From contig NC_064672.1 of the NCBI RefSeq assembly GCF_023278565.1, positions 1,984,001-2,048,000 on the forward strand: 64,000 nt of DNA. The letters run 5' to 3'. The DNA is from Colletotrichum lupini (Eukaryota; Ascomycota; Sordariomycetes; Glomerellales; Glomerellaceae). Both the position numbers and the translations under genes were made by a program. Numbering within the stretch: position 1 is the first letter of the stretch; each line of letters starts with the position of its first letter. Of this stretch, positions 1-12,500 are shown one piece after another. Under the pieces are notes generated by a model. That model had not been told where the DNA came from. It searched no databases and saw only the letters and a program-made list of their open reading frames with translations.

Positions 1-2278
1 GGCTGGCGTCTGGCATGGATCTTGGAGTCATGGCTGGTACGGTAGTAGTTGTTCGGTTACTCGACGATCCTGGCGTCGGCAGCCCTTTGTGAAGGAATGA
101 GTCGATCTTCTGTAGCAGCATGTCCAGTAAGCCGTCACCCCGAAGCCTCGTGTATATCTCTCTCATGGAGTCTGAGGCCGTTTGAATGAGCTATGAGCAT
201 GTCAGTGACGTCAAGAGGGCGAAAAGGCTCGCGCAATAGCGGCTTACGTGGAGGTCCATGGTTGAGATGCGAGGGTCTGGGTGCGTTACGACATGGACGG
301 CTAGGGTTGTGAGTGCATGGAGTGGCGCAAGAAGATTCGGTAGGATCGCATTTGACTTGGAGTCGACCGCTTCGACTACTATCCTGAGAACTTTCCGGGC
401 GGCGTTGGCGGTGAGACCTTGCCCATTCCGCATGATGTAGTCCCACGGTTTGCCTTTAGCAATCAAGTTGGCGCCTGATGTGATTGCCTCTTCGCTGATT
501 AGAAGACTGTTTCGTGAGAGGATCACGAGCCTGTGATGTGTCGTGTGAGTGAGCTGTATCTGATGCAATGAGACGAGAAGCTCACTTACGCATTATTATA
601 ATGCATCGATATGAACGATGCAAAGGGGCACTGTTTTGAGCCGATCAAGATGTCTGATATCGGTCTGGAGTCGAACATCGTCAGCTCCACCTTCACCTAT
701 TCACGTATGGGTATTCATGAGGGACGGTCAAACGTACCTTAGCTCATCGGGCACTGATTCACCCCATCTGGTTAAGAGCAGCTGTGCCTCCCCTGTGGTC
801 TCAACCTTTTCAGCTATGATAGCTTGTAGTGCACCGTCTCGGAGTCCGTCTTCCTTCCGGCTGACGATGACAGCCTTTCTTCCAATTTCGCTGAGTATCC
901 TCGCAAGGTCGACGGTCACAGCAAACGCCTTATCCTTCGACGACGTACCGTTGCCCGTGGGCATCTCGACATGAGGCGGGTAGCACTCCTCATCCTCTAT
1001 TGAAGAAAGGCGACCCAATTCGAACGCCAAGAACTTTTCAAAGGAAAAGATGCCGAGCCAGAATGCCTTGCGCTCTTCCTCATTGGCAAAGTCTGGCCTC
1101 TTGTCAGGGCGGTTGTTTTTGCCGCCTCGGCACGTTCGAGGTTTGTGCAGGCCCAGCGACGTTGCAATAGAAACCGCCGTGGTGAGAATGTTCCAAGCCC
1201 CAGCGCACTCATCATAGCAGTGAAGACACAATGAAAGAAGCGCCAAGGATCTGACAGTCTCGACGCCGTTGACGGTGACGAGGTGGCCAATGAGAGTTTT
1301 GCAGTATATTACATAGTCCCCGGGATCCAGTGTTGGTTCCGATAGTGCCGCGGAAGCAAACGCGATAGACATGACGAGGTAGACCGACACCAAGGCCGCT
1401 AAACCTCGTGCCTCTGCGAAGTTTATTGGGCCGAGTTCCACGGCTGTGTCAATGTCTCGCATGAGACGGTCTGGGGTGAAGAGGGGATAGACCAGATTGA
1501 TACCTTCGAGGTAGCGGGCAGCAAGCTTGCGGGCAATTTCTTTGGGAGGAAACGGGCAGGGTTCAGACGACAGAATGCGGTAAGCCGGCGGCCTGTCTAT
1601 GCGCGTTGGCATCCCGCGCCTTTGTTGGATCCCTAGCCGACGCGCAGCAAGGTCCAACCAGTCGCCGAGGATCTCGACCGAGTTGTTCCCGCGGCTGGGG
1701 CGTACTACAGGTAACTTTCCTTGATACTTAGGCGGGGCCTGGCAGGCGGGAGGCTCCTCATCTTCCGGTATGATGGTGACGGCAGCATCCTTGGGAACCG
1801 TGACAAGCTTAGGAGCCACTACCGACGCTGTCCGGTCACGGCTGTAGAGCAGCTCTATCGACGGCGAAGTCTTTGTGCGGGTGTACGGTAGTGCCGGCGG
1901 CGGCGGCGGCAGCTCAGAGCTCTCAAGCTCTTCTCGAGGTGAGTGTGGAGACGCGACGGCCGTCAGCGAATGCGTCAAGGACGCGCTGGATGCCCGAGAC
2001 AGTCGGCGCTTCGTCTCCCGGCGTTGGACCTCGACGCCGGGCCTCCGCCGGTCCGTCGTGACGCACTCGATGCCGGCGTTGATGCAGGCCCGGCACGACG
2101 GCTTTTGCTCATCGCAGCGCGTCTTCCGGTTGCGGCAGTAGTTGCAGGCGAAGTTAATACGTCGCCTCTTGGCTACCGAGCCCGCCGCCCCCGAGGTGCC
2201 CTCGGAAGACTCGACGACGACGGACGAGGGCTCGGCAGCCGCCGCGGGAGTGGGTATGGGGTTCGTATATGATGACAT
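1..2278 (-). CDS. Zn2Cys6 fungal transcription factor (3' end beyond window)
   Basis: This is a nuclear regulator with an N-terminal binuclear zinc cluster: C45, C48, C55, C62, C65 and C72 have CX2CX6CX6CX2CX6C spacing, followed by a basic stretch. The fungal-specific TF domain follows (roughly residues 240-560). The start is the ATG at 2278; the upstream open frame begins only with GTG. Exons on the minus strand: 2278-738, 664-590, 530-248 and 190-<1. Introns have GTACGT, GTAAGT and GTAAGC donors, and reading phase is kept across all junctions. The first junction was placed by phase (CTCCAG acceptor after a CTGAC branch). The frame is still open at base 1, so the C-terminus is missing. The gene is divergent from the MFS transporter at 3239, so it may control that gene. 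The target is unknown. Confidence 0.85.
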
Positions 2279-3238
2279 TGCCGCGCGTTGCCTGTGAGGT
2301 GTGTGGAAATTCCTCACATAGCCGATACCTGAGTATTCTCCACTGGCCTGGCTAGACTGGTACGCTTACTGGCTGCTGACTGACTGGGTTGTTCGGGAGC
2401 TGGAGATGAGGGTTCGGCTGGGGAGGTTGAGATGCCGAAGCGCGTCGTTATGAGGAGTACTTTGGCGTTTCCGAAACGTGAAGAGACGGCACGGCCCAGA
2501 AAGAACGAGGAGATCGAATGACTCGCGGAAGCGTTTCGGGAGTTTCTTTGGGTGGTTTAGGTGGTGGACACTGCGCAGGCCGACCGGCCCCTCGTTCCGG
2601 TTGACGCGATGATCAGCTCGGAATAGTGGGGGAGGTAGGAGATTGGGAATTTCAGCCTATCTCAGAGGGTGTTTGCCATAATTCTTCACAACGAGATGTC
2701 TACTCGGCCAATGAGACTCTGGAAGCGGTTAGACTCCTAGATCTTCCCCATGGGGTTTGCAATGCAAGCAAACATGGGGAGCCGTACATGTAGGCTTAGC
2801 CCCTGTGATCGGTAGGAATGCTATTGGTCTAAGGCACGCTTCTACCGTGACCATCGGGAGTTGATGGGCCTGAGCCGAGCCGACAGCCCAATGAAGCTAT
2901 TCTCTGATAATGGTTTAGCTTTGATTGGACCACAGGACACACTACACTCCTGCAACTTGATGAGACTCAATACAGTCAATTGAAATGGCTATTAGGACTA
3001 TAGACAGTCAACACAAAGAGATCTAGAAGCGACAGCAACCGCTCAGACATCAGTTCGTATATAGTCAGAAGCATGGAACCTCGTCAACGGGCCCTTGCCG
3101 GCATCACGACTTTGAGTTTGCTGCTTAGGTCTGTGCTGTGACAATTTTCAACGTCCTATCAACTTTCTTGCTCGCCTCACGCCAAACTGCCGACCGTTTT
3201 TTGAGTTGTTGGAAGTATTTCTGCCTCGTTTGCCGACC
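2279..3238. promoter_or_regulatory. Divergent promoter region between Zn2Cys6 factor and MFS transporter
   Basis: This 960-bp gap separates two genes transcribed away from each other. It contains no convincing open frame. A CCAAT-type box occurs near 2709 and scattered CGG/CCG triplets lie near the regulator's start, but I see no clear palindromic operator. Confidence 0.4.
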
Positions 3239-5084
3239 ATGCCTGGCACCAAAGATGATGAGCCTCATGTTGACACCATCGAGAGATCGGCAATAAAGGT
3301 CACTGCGCAGGAAGATCAGGCATACGGAACCGTGCAGCTCCTTCAAGGCGGTTCAGTTGTCCTAATTCCCACTCCTAGCCCTGACCCCAAAGGTAAAGCT
3401 ACCAAATCCCATACCTTACCCAAAAACCAAATTTGCGAAGCAGGACACATCTAATGCTAATGGCGAGAAATAGACCCCCTCAACCTTCCACCATGGCACA
3501 AGTACCTTATCATCTTTGTTGTCGGCTCATACTCCGCCATCGCCGTCCTTGTCACATCCGGTCTCGGCGCCGTGTTCCCCTCCGTACTAAAGGAGTATCC
3601 CCCCGAAGATGCCACGCGAGCCACGGACCTTCTCACATACCCGACGTTATTCATGGGGATAGGAAACCTCTTCTCCATGCCGCTCTGCGTGACTATAGGC
3701 AGGCGGCCTGTATTCCTCGTGTCACTAGTTTTGCTGGTCTTGTCAGGTCTATGGTGCGCCTTCTCGACGTCCTTGAGCAGCCATATCGCAGGTCGCAACT
3801 TTTACAGCATCGCCGCTGGTCAAAGTGAGGCACTCGCTCCCTTCATAATTGAAGAGATTCACTTCCTCCACGAAAGAAGCGCCAAGCTGTCCTGGTTCAT
3901 TGGTGTTCAAACTGCAGGGACGGCGGCGATGTTCGTTGCGACGGCTTACATCGTCCCTTCAATGGGACTCAAGTGGTGGTACTTAATCATCACATTCATC
4001 AACGCCGTTATCCTTGTCCTGGCTTTCTTCTTTGCTGTAGAAACAAAGTATGATCGACCAGTTGATGCCGACAGTAGGTTCCGCCCGTATCTTGGGGGCC
4101 CCAGTCAACTAGTGCGTGCTTAGACTAATACGATATCGCTATAGGGGGCGCTGTCCATCTGAAGTTAGACGACGAAGGCAACGTCGACAAAAACGGCGAC
4201 AACGAGATGATTGTCCAGGTCCTGACACGACAAAACCATATTCTGCAACCCGAAGTCTTTGGACCCCGAACCTGGCGCCATAATCTAAGAATCTTCCACT
4301 TCAAGCCCGAGTGGAAACAGACAGTCATCTTCTACAAGGAGACGATGCAATCACTATTGCTACCAAACATCGTGTGGATGTTGTTACTCAACGGCGCCTT
4401 CTTGGGTATCTACGTCTACCAAGCCTCAACTTTTGCAACGATCCTGATGGCGCCTCCGTACACATTCAAATACGACTGGCTGGGATATGTCCAGCTGGTA
4501 CAAGTCCTCGACTGTGTCATCTTGGTACCTCTCCTCGGCTACGGATCTGATATGCTGGTGCGGGCCATAAGTAGTTGGAAGAGCGGAACCTTCCAGGTAA
4601 GCAACGTCTTCAAGTTCTCCGGTATGTATTTCGGGCCGATGCTAACTCGTCTTCGCAGCCTGAGTACAGACTAATCATCCTGAGTGTCCCCATTCTATCA
4701 GCCATCATCTCCTGCGTCTTCTTCGGACAGGCAGGCGCACACCCCGACCGCTGGCACTGGATGACTATCGTAGCTCCCTACAACCTTGGCTACTTTGCCT
4801 TCCTGGGAGCCAACCTCGTCGGCATCACCTACGCCATTGACAGCTTTCCAAGCAAGGCGGGACCGCTTCTCTTGGTCCTATGTGCAGGACGCGGCTTCAT
4901 CTCGTTTGGCCTGAGCTACTCCACGGTCCCGTTGATCAATTTGATTGGATATCAGGGCGCCATGAACATCTTCGCCGTCATTGCTGGTGTTTTGGGAGTC
5001 ATTACTGTTCCTGTGTATCTGTTCGGGTCGCGTATCAGGATGTGGGCTACGAAGAAGATTTGGCCTGAGCTCGCCTCTGAGTGA
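3239..5084 (+). CDS. MFS transporter (DHA1/HOL1-like)
   Basis: A plasma-membrane major facilitator of about 543 residues. Exons: 3239-3392, 3474-4073, 4145-4596 and 4659-5084; phases are 1, 1 and 0 and all introns are GT..AG. The start is the ATG at 3239 (MPGTKDDEPH); the longer open frame upstream begins with TTG. The cytosolic N-terminus ends in the family hallmark DPLNLPPWHKY before the first membrane helix. An MFS motif-A-like loop (GRRPV) follows helix 2, a central hydrophilic loop carries the usual KLDDEGN stretch, and hydrophobic segments account for about 12 helices. The family exports drugs or metabolites by proton antiport; the substrate here is unknown. Neighbouring regulator, dioxygenase and hydrolase genes suggest a small metabolic module. 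Confidence 0.88.
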
Positions 5085-5726
5085 TGAAACGAGAGTACTC
5101 CGTGAACATGGTTGGGGCTATCCGAGATGTATGGTGAATGATATAAGATTTGATTAGGCAGGTAATCTGTGTCCCAGGTACAGTGTTTCGGCAGTTCTTG
5201 AATTGAATGTGAGATCTGAATTTGGCCATTCTTTGTCTTTTTACCGCGGTGAATGGCACCTCGAATCACATCGTTCTGAAGGTCGTTCCTTATCAAGGCC
5301 GGATCCTTTCTTTTTCTGTATAAGAAAGTCGTAAAAAGAATCGGAGTGGGCGAGAACTCAAGAGATATGTATATCTTGGCTTCATCTAGTGGTCGATGGA
5401 ATATGGTCTTTTCAAAGAATCTCCCGGGTGTCGTTCTCGATGTGGCCACAGGCTGTTCTCGCACACAAAAGATCGTTCATTCCAGTAAAGTGCTTTTTAG
5501 TTGAGAACATGTACAAGGTTAGTTAGTAATACTAGTTTTCTCATCAATTCGTGGTAAAATTACATAGAAAAGAAATCTTTCTGGGAGCAAAGTCAAAGAG
5601 TATTCAAAACTTGACTGAGACTAAACGGATGACAGTTTACTCAAAACACTAAAGACAAACAATCTGATGGCTTAGCCAAAACATAATCCTCCACAGACAT
5701 CTGCCCAGTCCTCACCAACCTCATCC
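5085..5726. other. Convergent intergenic region
   Basis: This stretch lies between the 3' ends of the MFS gene and the dioxygenase. It is moderately AT-rich and presumably holds both 3' UTRs and poly(A) sites. The open frame on the minus strand across 4952-5464 overlaps MFS coding sequence antisense and has no family resemblance. Confidence 0.4.
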
Positions 5727-6908
5727 TCACTCTCCCAAAGCATCAATAGGAACCCCCTGGATATACGGAATACCCGTCAACTTGAACCCCCTCTCCGAAA
5801 GCTTCGGCACACTCCTCGGCTTGCCCGTATTATACGGACACGGCTCCCCATTCCTCAACACCGGAATGCCGCCAACGTGCATCGCATTAGGCCAGTGAGT
5901 CGTGCTCTTCAACTCCTCGAACGCGCCCTTCTTCCGCACCAAGTCCTCCTGCGTGGCCTCGGCGACCGGCATGTAACAAGTATACACGCAGAACCGCGGC
6001 GACGTGCCTTCCGGGCTGAGATTATAATGCGGCGTCCGGCTATCCCACAACAGCAAGTCACCAGGTTCCGCGTTGACCTTGATCCACTCGCACCCGCGGT
6101 CCTTGAGCCACTGCATCCCCTTGTCGGTGAACCCATACCACTCCTTCGTCCACGCCCAAATCTTATCCTCTTCCCCGCGGAACGCCTCGTGGAACTCCTC
6201 CGAGAGCATGTGCGCGCCCTTGCAGACGATGAGCCCGCCGTCGCGGTCCCCGTTCGGGAGGAGGTTCACGAGCCCCTGGAGGCAGCGGAAGCCTGGCTTC
6301 TCCGGGTCCTGGTCCTGGTGCGGCCAGGGGTTGTTGGGTTTGACGTCGGGCCGGTTGGGGAAGGCCATGTTGACGGCGTCAAAGGAGACGATGAGGTCGG
6401 GAGTGTCGTAGACTTTTTCAAAGGCGTCGACGAGGCCTGGTTCTTGGCGGATGGCCCAGGTGAAGGACTCGTGAGCGACGCCGTAGCCTAGGCACATTCC
6501 CTTTTCGGTGATGATCGGGAGGTTGGATTCTTTGACGGTGGAGGGGTCGTTGCGTTTGAAGCCGAGACCGCCGGCGCTACATTTGAGTTGTTAGCGTGCT
6601 GATTCGGTTGAGAGGCTTGGAAGTGTGAAAAGATAGATCACCCACAAGTTCTCAAGGTAGGACATCATTTCCTCGCCGTAGGCATCTGCTCTCTCGCGGG
6701 GAATAGCGCCCTTGACTACGACGTAGCCATCGCGGAGGAGATCATCACGGAAATCTCCAAAGACTGCACCTTCTTGAGAGAATAGTCTGTTGGGACCCGC
6801 CGGCTGAGGCTTCAAGGGAGCCGTGGCTGATGCATTTTTGACAATCTTCTTTCCGTCTGAGACCGGGATGGTCGCCAAAGGCTTTGCAAAGTCGGTTGCG
6901 ATGACCAT
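5727..6908 (-). CDS. Phytanoyl-CoA dioxygenase (PhyH) family protein
   Basis: A non-haem Fe(II)/2-oxoglutarate dioxygenase of about 370 residues. There are two exons, 6908-6646 and 6576-5727, joined in phase 2 (ENL region to AGGLGF); the donor is GTGGGT and the acceptor ATGTAG. The start is the ATG at 6908 (MVIATDF); the longer open frame begins with TTG. The iron facial triad is visible: H174-x-D176 in PHQDQD and distal H271 in TPHYN. R282 is positioned to bind 2-oxoglutarate. This fungal subfamily is often found in secondary-metabolite or catabolic clusters; the substrate is unknown. It is divergent from the S15 hydrolase at 7631, and the two share about 720 bp of promoter. Confidence 0.88.
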
Positions 6909-7630
6909 GATGAAAGCGTCAGATGAGGGAAACTTTCTGTTGAATAAGGTATGTGTGAGATCCAATGCCTCAGGAAAGCTTGATCTTCTCTAGATATTAC
7001 TCGTGTCTATGTAACGGAATGAATCGTTGTGTTTATAGGCAACATGAACGTTTGATGATACAAAGTGTTGAACCGATCAAGACACTTCCTGCCCACCGAG
7101 CCGTAAGCCCATAGACTAACTAGTACCTTGAGCTCGGGCAGGTGCAACAACTCTAGAGCATAATCCGCTATCTTGCCGAAAGCTACTCCTACCTCTCGGA
7201 ACAGTCTAGCCTAATCCCTTCGGTACGGGGCGGAAGAGTGGTGGGGGATATTCACTACACTAGCACTGTACATTCGAGGGGAATGCTTCGGTTCGGCATC
7301 GGCTGGGAGCTAAGTCCAGTGTAAGACGCTCGGTTCGGGAGTTGGCGGGCCTGTTTTCTTCCCGACTTGGACGACACTCCATCACACCCCACCCCCGTAA
7401 GCAGCCGGGACAGCAATTTCTTCCTTTCATGACCGCGGAGGGCCGGGAGAGGAGGGGTTAGAATCAATTGGAATTTGTACAAGCCGAAGTCATGAAGTCT
7501 TTGAAGATGGCCTTTGTACAAGTAGACCGGGACTTGCAACTGGAGGTTAACGGTCTCACTGGATACACTATAGCAAAGCGCTCTCCGACCTAAGAACAAG
7601 TTAGCAAGAGAGAAAAAGGCCCTTGTCATA
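6909..7630. promoter_or_regulatory. Divergent promoter between PhyH dioxygenase and S15 hydrolase
   Basis: A 722-bp gap between two gene starts pointing outward, with no believable coding frame. It contains pyrimidine-rich stretches typical of fungal leaders just before 7631. No specific operator is evident. Confidence 0.4.
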
Positions 7631-9520
7631 ATGCCGTCTTCAAGGTTCTCCGGTCTAGAAGTGCCTATCGAGCCGTTGAATGCACCAACACCCGGTCGTG
7701 ATGGCTACGACGGCCTCAATCCACATACAGAGACCCTACCCGCTGGCTGGAAACATCCTCATCCAGACGCGCGCCCACTGCCCTCCGCCATCCTACTAGA
7801 GCACGACGTCGCTATCAAAGTCAGAGACGGAACGACACTCTACGCAGACGTACTGCGCCCGCCAAACACCACAGAGAAAGTGCCTGCGCTAATATGCTGG
7901 TCCCCCTTTGGCAAGAAGTTCAACGGTCTCACGTCCCTGGGCTACATGACGCCATGGAACCTCGGCATCCCGTCTGGCACGCTCTCCGGCCTGGAAAAGT
8001 TCGAGGCGCCTGACCCGGCGGACTGGGTTCCCCGCGGCTACGCCATCGTCAACATCGACACGCGCGGTGCCTTTGACAGTGGCGACGAGAACACACCAAT
8101 GGTCATCATGGGCGGCCAAGAAGCCGAAGACGGGTACGATGCCATCGAGGTCGTGGCGGCGATGTCATGGTGTAGCGGCAGCGTCGGACTCGCAGGGAAT
8201 TCGCACCTCGCAATCGCGCAGTGGTTCATCGCGGCGCTGCGACCGCCGAGCTTGAAGGCCATTGCGCCGTGGGAAGGATGCGGAGACTTGTACCGCGAGC
8301 AGTTTGCGCGGGGAGGCGTGTACGCTGGCGACTTATTTGATGAGTTGATTATTAAGCACATGCTGAAAGGCCGCGGCGGTATCGAGAGCTTTCGCGAGAT
8401 GTACGCGCGGCATCCGCTTGCTAACGCGTGGTGGAACGACAAGAGGCCAGATATGAAGCAGATCAATGTGCCAACGTATATTACGGGCACGTGGACGAAC
8501 ACGATGCACGGTATGGGTGCCATCCGGGCCTGGTTGGAGGTGCAGTCGAAGGAGAAGTGGTTGAGATGGCATCCGTGGCAGGAGTGGTTTGACCTTTGGG
8601 GTAACCCTGAGGCCAAAGATGAGTTGTTTGCGTTCTTTGACCGGTACCTCAAGGGCGTCGATAACGGATGGGAGAAGACGCCCAAGGTGAGGATGTCTCT
8701 GCTGCGGTTTGGCGAGAAAACTCCCCAGGCGATTGAGAATATTGTTGAGGAGGATTTCCCGCCGGCGCGAACGCAGTACAAGGAGTTTTTTCTTGGCACG
8801 GAGGAGACGCTCATCTCCACTACTGCGCCAGAGACGAAGACGACGGTCAGCTACGACTCCGAGTCTGGCGGAAACGTCAGCTTTACTCATACCTTTCCCG
8901 AAACTACCAACATCATGGGCCTACCCAAAGCCGTGCTGTACATGTCTTGCCCAGATCACGACGACATGGATGTGTACGTTATGATTCAGAAGCTCGACAA
9001 AGATGGGAAGCAGATGAAGAACCTTAACATTCCATGGAAGGGCATACCCGTGAACTCGTTCCAAGAATTCAAGCCGGAGCAAGAGACGGAAGTCGTGCTG
9101 TACAAGGGCCCTGTGGGCATCCTCCGGGCTTCTCATCGAGCCATCGATGAGACCAGGAGCATGCACCCACACTGGCCGTTCCACCCGCACGAGAAGGAGG
9201 AGAAGATTACGCCTGGCGAGGTAGTCAGGCCGGACATCGGAATTTGGGCGCTCGGGGTTGAATACGAGGCCGGCGAGAGTCTGCGAGTTGTCGTTAGCGG
9301 ACAGAGCTTTGCCGTGAGTAATTTCGGGAAGAACCATACTCTGAATAAGGGTCGGCATAGCCTACACTTAGGAGGAGACCAAGCAAGCCATATTGTTCTT
9401 CCTTTTCTACAGATAATATCACAACGGTCCGCTGAGATGTACACCTCAATTGGCCTTCATCTCCAGTATCTGGTACCCGCCCGAACGCTATGCGCCCTGC
9501 ATGATAAGTCGCCTTCGTGA
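7631..9520 (+). CDS. S15/CocE-NonD family alpha/beta hydrolase
   Basis: A single-exon protein of 629 residues resembling the X-Pro dipeptidyl-peptidase (S15)/CocE family. The catalytic domain begins with a beta-rich N-terminus (IKVRDGTTLYADV), then WVPRGYAIVNIDTRG. The nucleophile elbow is GNSHLA with S191. A likely catalytic His lies in the LRWHPWQEW segment, and a C-terminal jelly-roll domain (PAX-DPP_C-type) ends near HLGGDQASHIVLPF. Family members hydrolyse acyl or proline-containing esters or amides; the substrate here is unknown. The last 35 or so residues after VLPFLQ look unrelated to the family, so the original stop may have been lost or a short 3' exon mispredicted. It is divergent from the PhyH gene. 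Confidence 0.85.
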   Translation: MPSSRFSGLEVPIEPLNAPTPGRDGYDGLNPHTETLPAGWKHPHPDARPLPSAILLEHDVAIKVRDGTTLYADVLRPPNTTEKVPALICWSPFGKKFNGLTSLGYMTPWNLGIPSGTLSGLEKFEAPDPADWVPRGYAIVNIDTRGAFDSGDENTPMVIMGGQEAEDGYDAIEVVAAMSWCSGSVGLAGNSHLAIAQWFIAALRPPSLKAIAPWEGCGDLYREQFARGGVYAGDLFDELIIKHMLKGRGGIESFREMYARHPLANAWWNDKRPDMKQINVPTYITGTWTNTMHGMGAIRAWLEVQSKEKWLRWHPWQEWFDLWGNPEAKDELFAFFDRYLKGVDNGWEKTPKVRMSLLRFGEKTPQAIENIVEEDFPPARTQYKEFFLGTEETLISTTAPETKTTVSYDSESGGNVSFTHTFPETTNIMGLPKAVLYMSCPDHDDMDVYVMIQKLDKDGKQMKNLNIPWKGIPVNSFQEFKPEQETEVVLYKGPVGILRASHRAIDETRSMHPHWPFHPHEKEEKITPGEVVRPDIGIWALGVEYEAGESLRVVVSGQSFAVSNFGKNHTLNKGRHSLHLGGDQASHIVLPFLQIISQRSAEMYTSIGLHLQYLVPARTLCALHDKSPS

Positions 9521-12500
9521 CCAGGCTCTCAAGAGAAATCAGACCTTGCAGGTCATGATTCTTCCTACATGCACAGAAGAGTCAAATCTGGCGTCCACAG
9601 GGGTCACAGCCCAAGCAGCTTGCAAAGCCGATTCGACGCATTCGGGTCATCTTTCCGCTGAAAATGACGGTATCCTGGGCAGGTGATTAATTGCTCGCAG
9701 GCAGAAGGTGCGAACGAGTGGGTCACATCGGACTGCGCAGGAGATCAGACTCGGCCTCTGTCTAGATGGTCACATGGCCAATACCACAGGTAGCAAGATA
9801 TCTTCTTTCTGCAACGTTGATGTCGGATGTCTGAGTCGACAGTAGCACCTCTGGAGCACACACATTAAGCTGCAAGATTGGAGGGGCATTTGGCGTCGCG
9901 TTCGTGTTCGCCGTGTACCCTTGCAATCAGTGAGCTGTCTGGGGTCGGTAGCAACAGGGATAAATTCTCTGTTGGTTGCAGTGCTTCAGGTTGAGTGCTT
10001 CTTTGCCCGGATTCAGGGAAACTTGCACCTCCTCTTGGAGACTTGACGTTGTGAGGTGTGACAGTGATTGAGAACATGATGGCACAGCTAATCTAAGTGA
10101 GTGACACCGGTAGTAGGGAAACGTGAGAAGTGGAAGACAGCACTCCCAAGCGATTGAAATGCGGACTTGCAGACCGCCGAGCTGACCGCCAAAGGTTTCA
10201 TCGGCCGCTGCGCAAGCGTACACGCCGGCTCAGCGTCGGGCATGCGCAACGGGGCGCGGCGGGCTTGTCCTCTGTCACATCGCGGGCCGCACTCCAGACG
10301 CCGGTTCGCAGTTTGAGTTCGAGCCGCGGCTGCACCGGTTCGTTTCCTGTGTTGCGTACCACATGAGGATCTTCGAGTCATGGAGGGACATGGAAGGGAG
10401 AACTCAATCTGCTGGTTCCCTCCCATCGATCGGGCTTGCATGCTGTGGATACTGGACAGAACGGTCTCGATAGAGGCGAACGAAGGCGACAAACCAAGGG
10501 CAAGAGAAGACAACCAGGCCAGGCGCGCGCACAGTCTTGGGGCCGAGGCCGGTGGGGCCAGCGGAACGTTAACCAGATTCCGGGAACGCTATTTTGGTGT
10601 TTTGGGTGCGTTGGTGTGGGCGTGGGCCTTGGGCTTCGGGGACGGTGGCCGGAGGCGTTTGTTAGATGCGTGGAACCAGCCGGGGCAGGCCGTAGGATGC
10701 GCAGTTGGGCGGGGGTATCCGTATAGGTCGCAGATTGGGCTACGTTGGTGGCGAGATGATGTTGGAGTTGGCTTGGCTCGTAGTGGAAGAAACTTATAAC
10801 GCGGAGTCCCAATTCATGGATACATTGTGGACGGTTGTCATCAGGTACGGAGAAACACTGAAAAGAGCCATGGTGGGTGACGCTCGTCAAAATGGTCGGG
10901 GATCGTTTGATGGACCTGGCACGATGCGTATCCGTACGATAGTCTGCGAGGAATTCGGTAGAGGAGCTACTGCAAACTTGGATGCGGCAGAAGCAGACGG
11001 CGCAGAGTCAAAAGCCGACGGCTCTGGACGAAGGAAGCAGTTGCATCGAAATGGGAGCAGGTGGAGTGGTTCACGGCTCGGCGTCGTGGCGCTACCCAAT
11101 CGGCCTTGTACGAGATGAGAGGGCTGTCAATATCAGGTACCAATGTGGCCTGCCGTTGTGTCTATCGATGGACAGCCGCAGGACTTGTTGCGCTTTGACG
11201 GTGATAGTAAGGGAAGCGACTGCGACCAAGACCCTTGAACCGCCATCGGTTCTTTTCTTCCTCTTGATGAGAGATGAGACTCGGTACGGACGTAGCAGTC
11301 GGCGGCCGGATATCCGTATTTCGTACAACATTGCCTCGATATCTGCCAGGGACTGTCAGCTGTTGTCTTAAACACCAGCCTCCTTCTTTCAAGCAAGGCT
11401 TGCTCGTGGAGAGAGACACAACGACATTTTGCCTGCGGCTTTCTCAAATCAACCCCTCTTTCGTTGCCCCCTTTTGCGAGCGGGTGCAATGGATCATGGC
11501 GCGCCCCTTGAAGATGCTCTTGAACGGCAGAGTCAGCCTGCAGCCGGGGAACTGGGGAGGACCTTGCTTCCATCACGTTGGAATCGACTCTTATTGGGCG
11601 TGAAGGAGGAGGATGCAGAGGAGGGAGCAGAAGCAACAAGGATGGCAGCTCGGAGTAATTGGACGGCGTGCAGGGGACCCACCAGAGAGACGTACCCCTG
11701 CATAACGCGTGCACAAACACAAGAGAACAGGGCTTCTTACATAATCACACCCACAGCTCACAAGTGCTGACTTATGCAAGGGGAGCTCGGCTCGTTTGTA
11801 GTGGCTGTTAGTGCCGGCGCCATTGAGAAGAAAAAAACGAGAGAAAAAAAAAGGATTAATCGATGAGAAAAATGCCCGAGCTACAAGCTTTTCCATGTTA
11901 GTCTTCCACATTGCGCATACGCTTCTTCACCGCAAAGGAATGCAAGATTGACAACGTATGAGCAGAGGTCATAGCGATTACCGACCTGAGGGACAGAAGG
12001 AGTTGACAGCTGCGCGAGCTGAGCGAGACTTGGGTGGTCAGATAAACATTAGATGAGAATGAGATGATAGCAGCGCCAATATCATCACCAACACGACACA
12101 TTCGTCTCGTGACTTCATTGCTGCCCAAACAGCTTCCCAGAACCTGGAAGTCAAATTCACTCACGCCACTGAGTCTGCTGGAGATGTCGATCAATGGCAA
12201 ACTCTGTAGGGAGCACAGTACTGCGTGGTGGTGCTTTTCACTTTCTTAGCTAACACACTTTGTAAGTAGTTCCTCACGCAACATGCCGCTAGAGCAGAGA
12301 CTAGCGATTGACGGGTGCCGGTCGTCGGCACTAACAGCGGCGACCTCTGCGCCAGGCAATCTCCCTTGTCCGATGCTATTCCTGTTCCTGTCCTTGCAGG
12401 ACTGGAAGCTTGCGCAGGCGGCGCGCCAATTCTGAAGGTTTGGTGAAGATCCGACTGGGACCGAAGAAGAGAGCGAGGGACAATCAGGCACCAAGCGACC

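Noticed and set aside
2279..2317. Extended N-terminus of the first regulator (MRNFHT...)
   Set aside because: The first codon is GTG. Fungal nuclear genes start at ATG, which is at 2278. The same reasoning moved the starts of the PhyH, MFS, P450 and 21407 genes.
5877..6491. Plus-strand open frame antisense to the PhyH dioxygenase
   Set aside because: It is a mirror of GC-rich coding sequence on the other strand, with no domain and biased Arg/Leu/Val composition.
8038..8890. Minus-strand open frames inside the S15 hydrolase
   Set aside because: They are shadows of the well-supported plus-strand enzyme.
10705..11118. Small open frames in the 9.5-12.6 kb gap
   Set aside because: There is no homology I recognise, no splice-linked partner exons, and overlapping frames on both strands of similar length.
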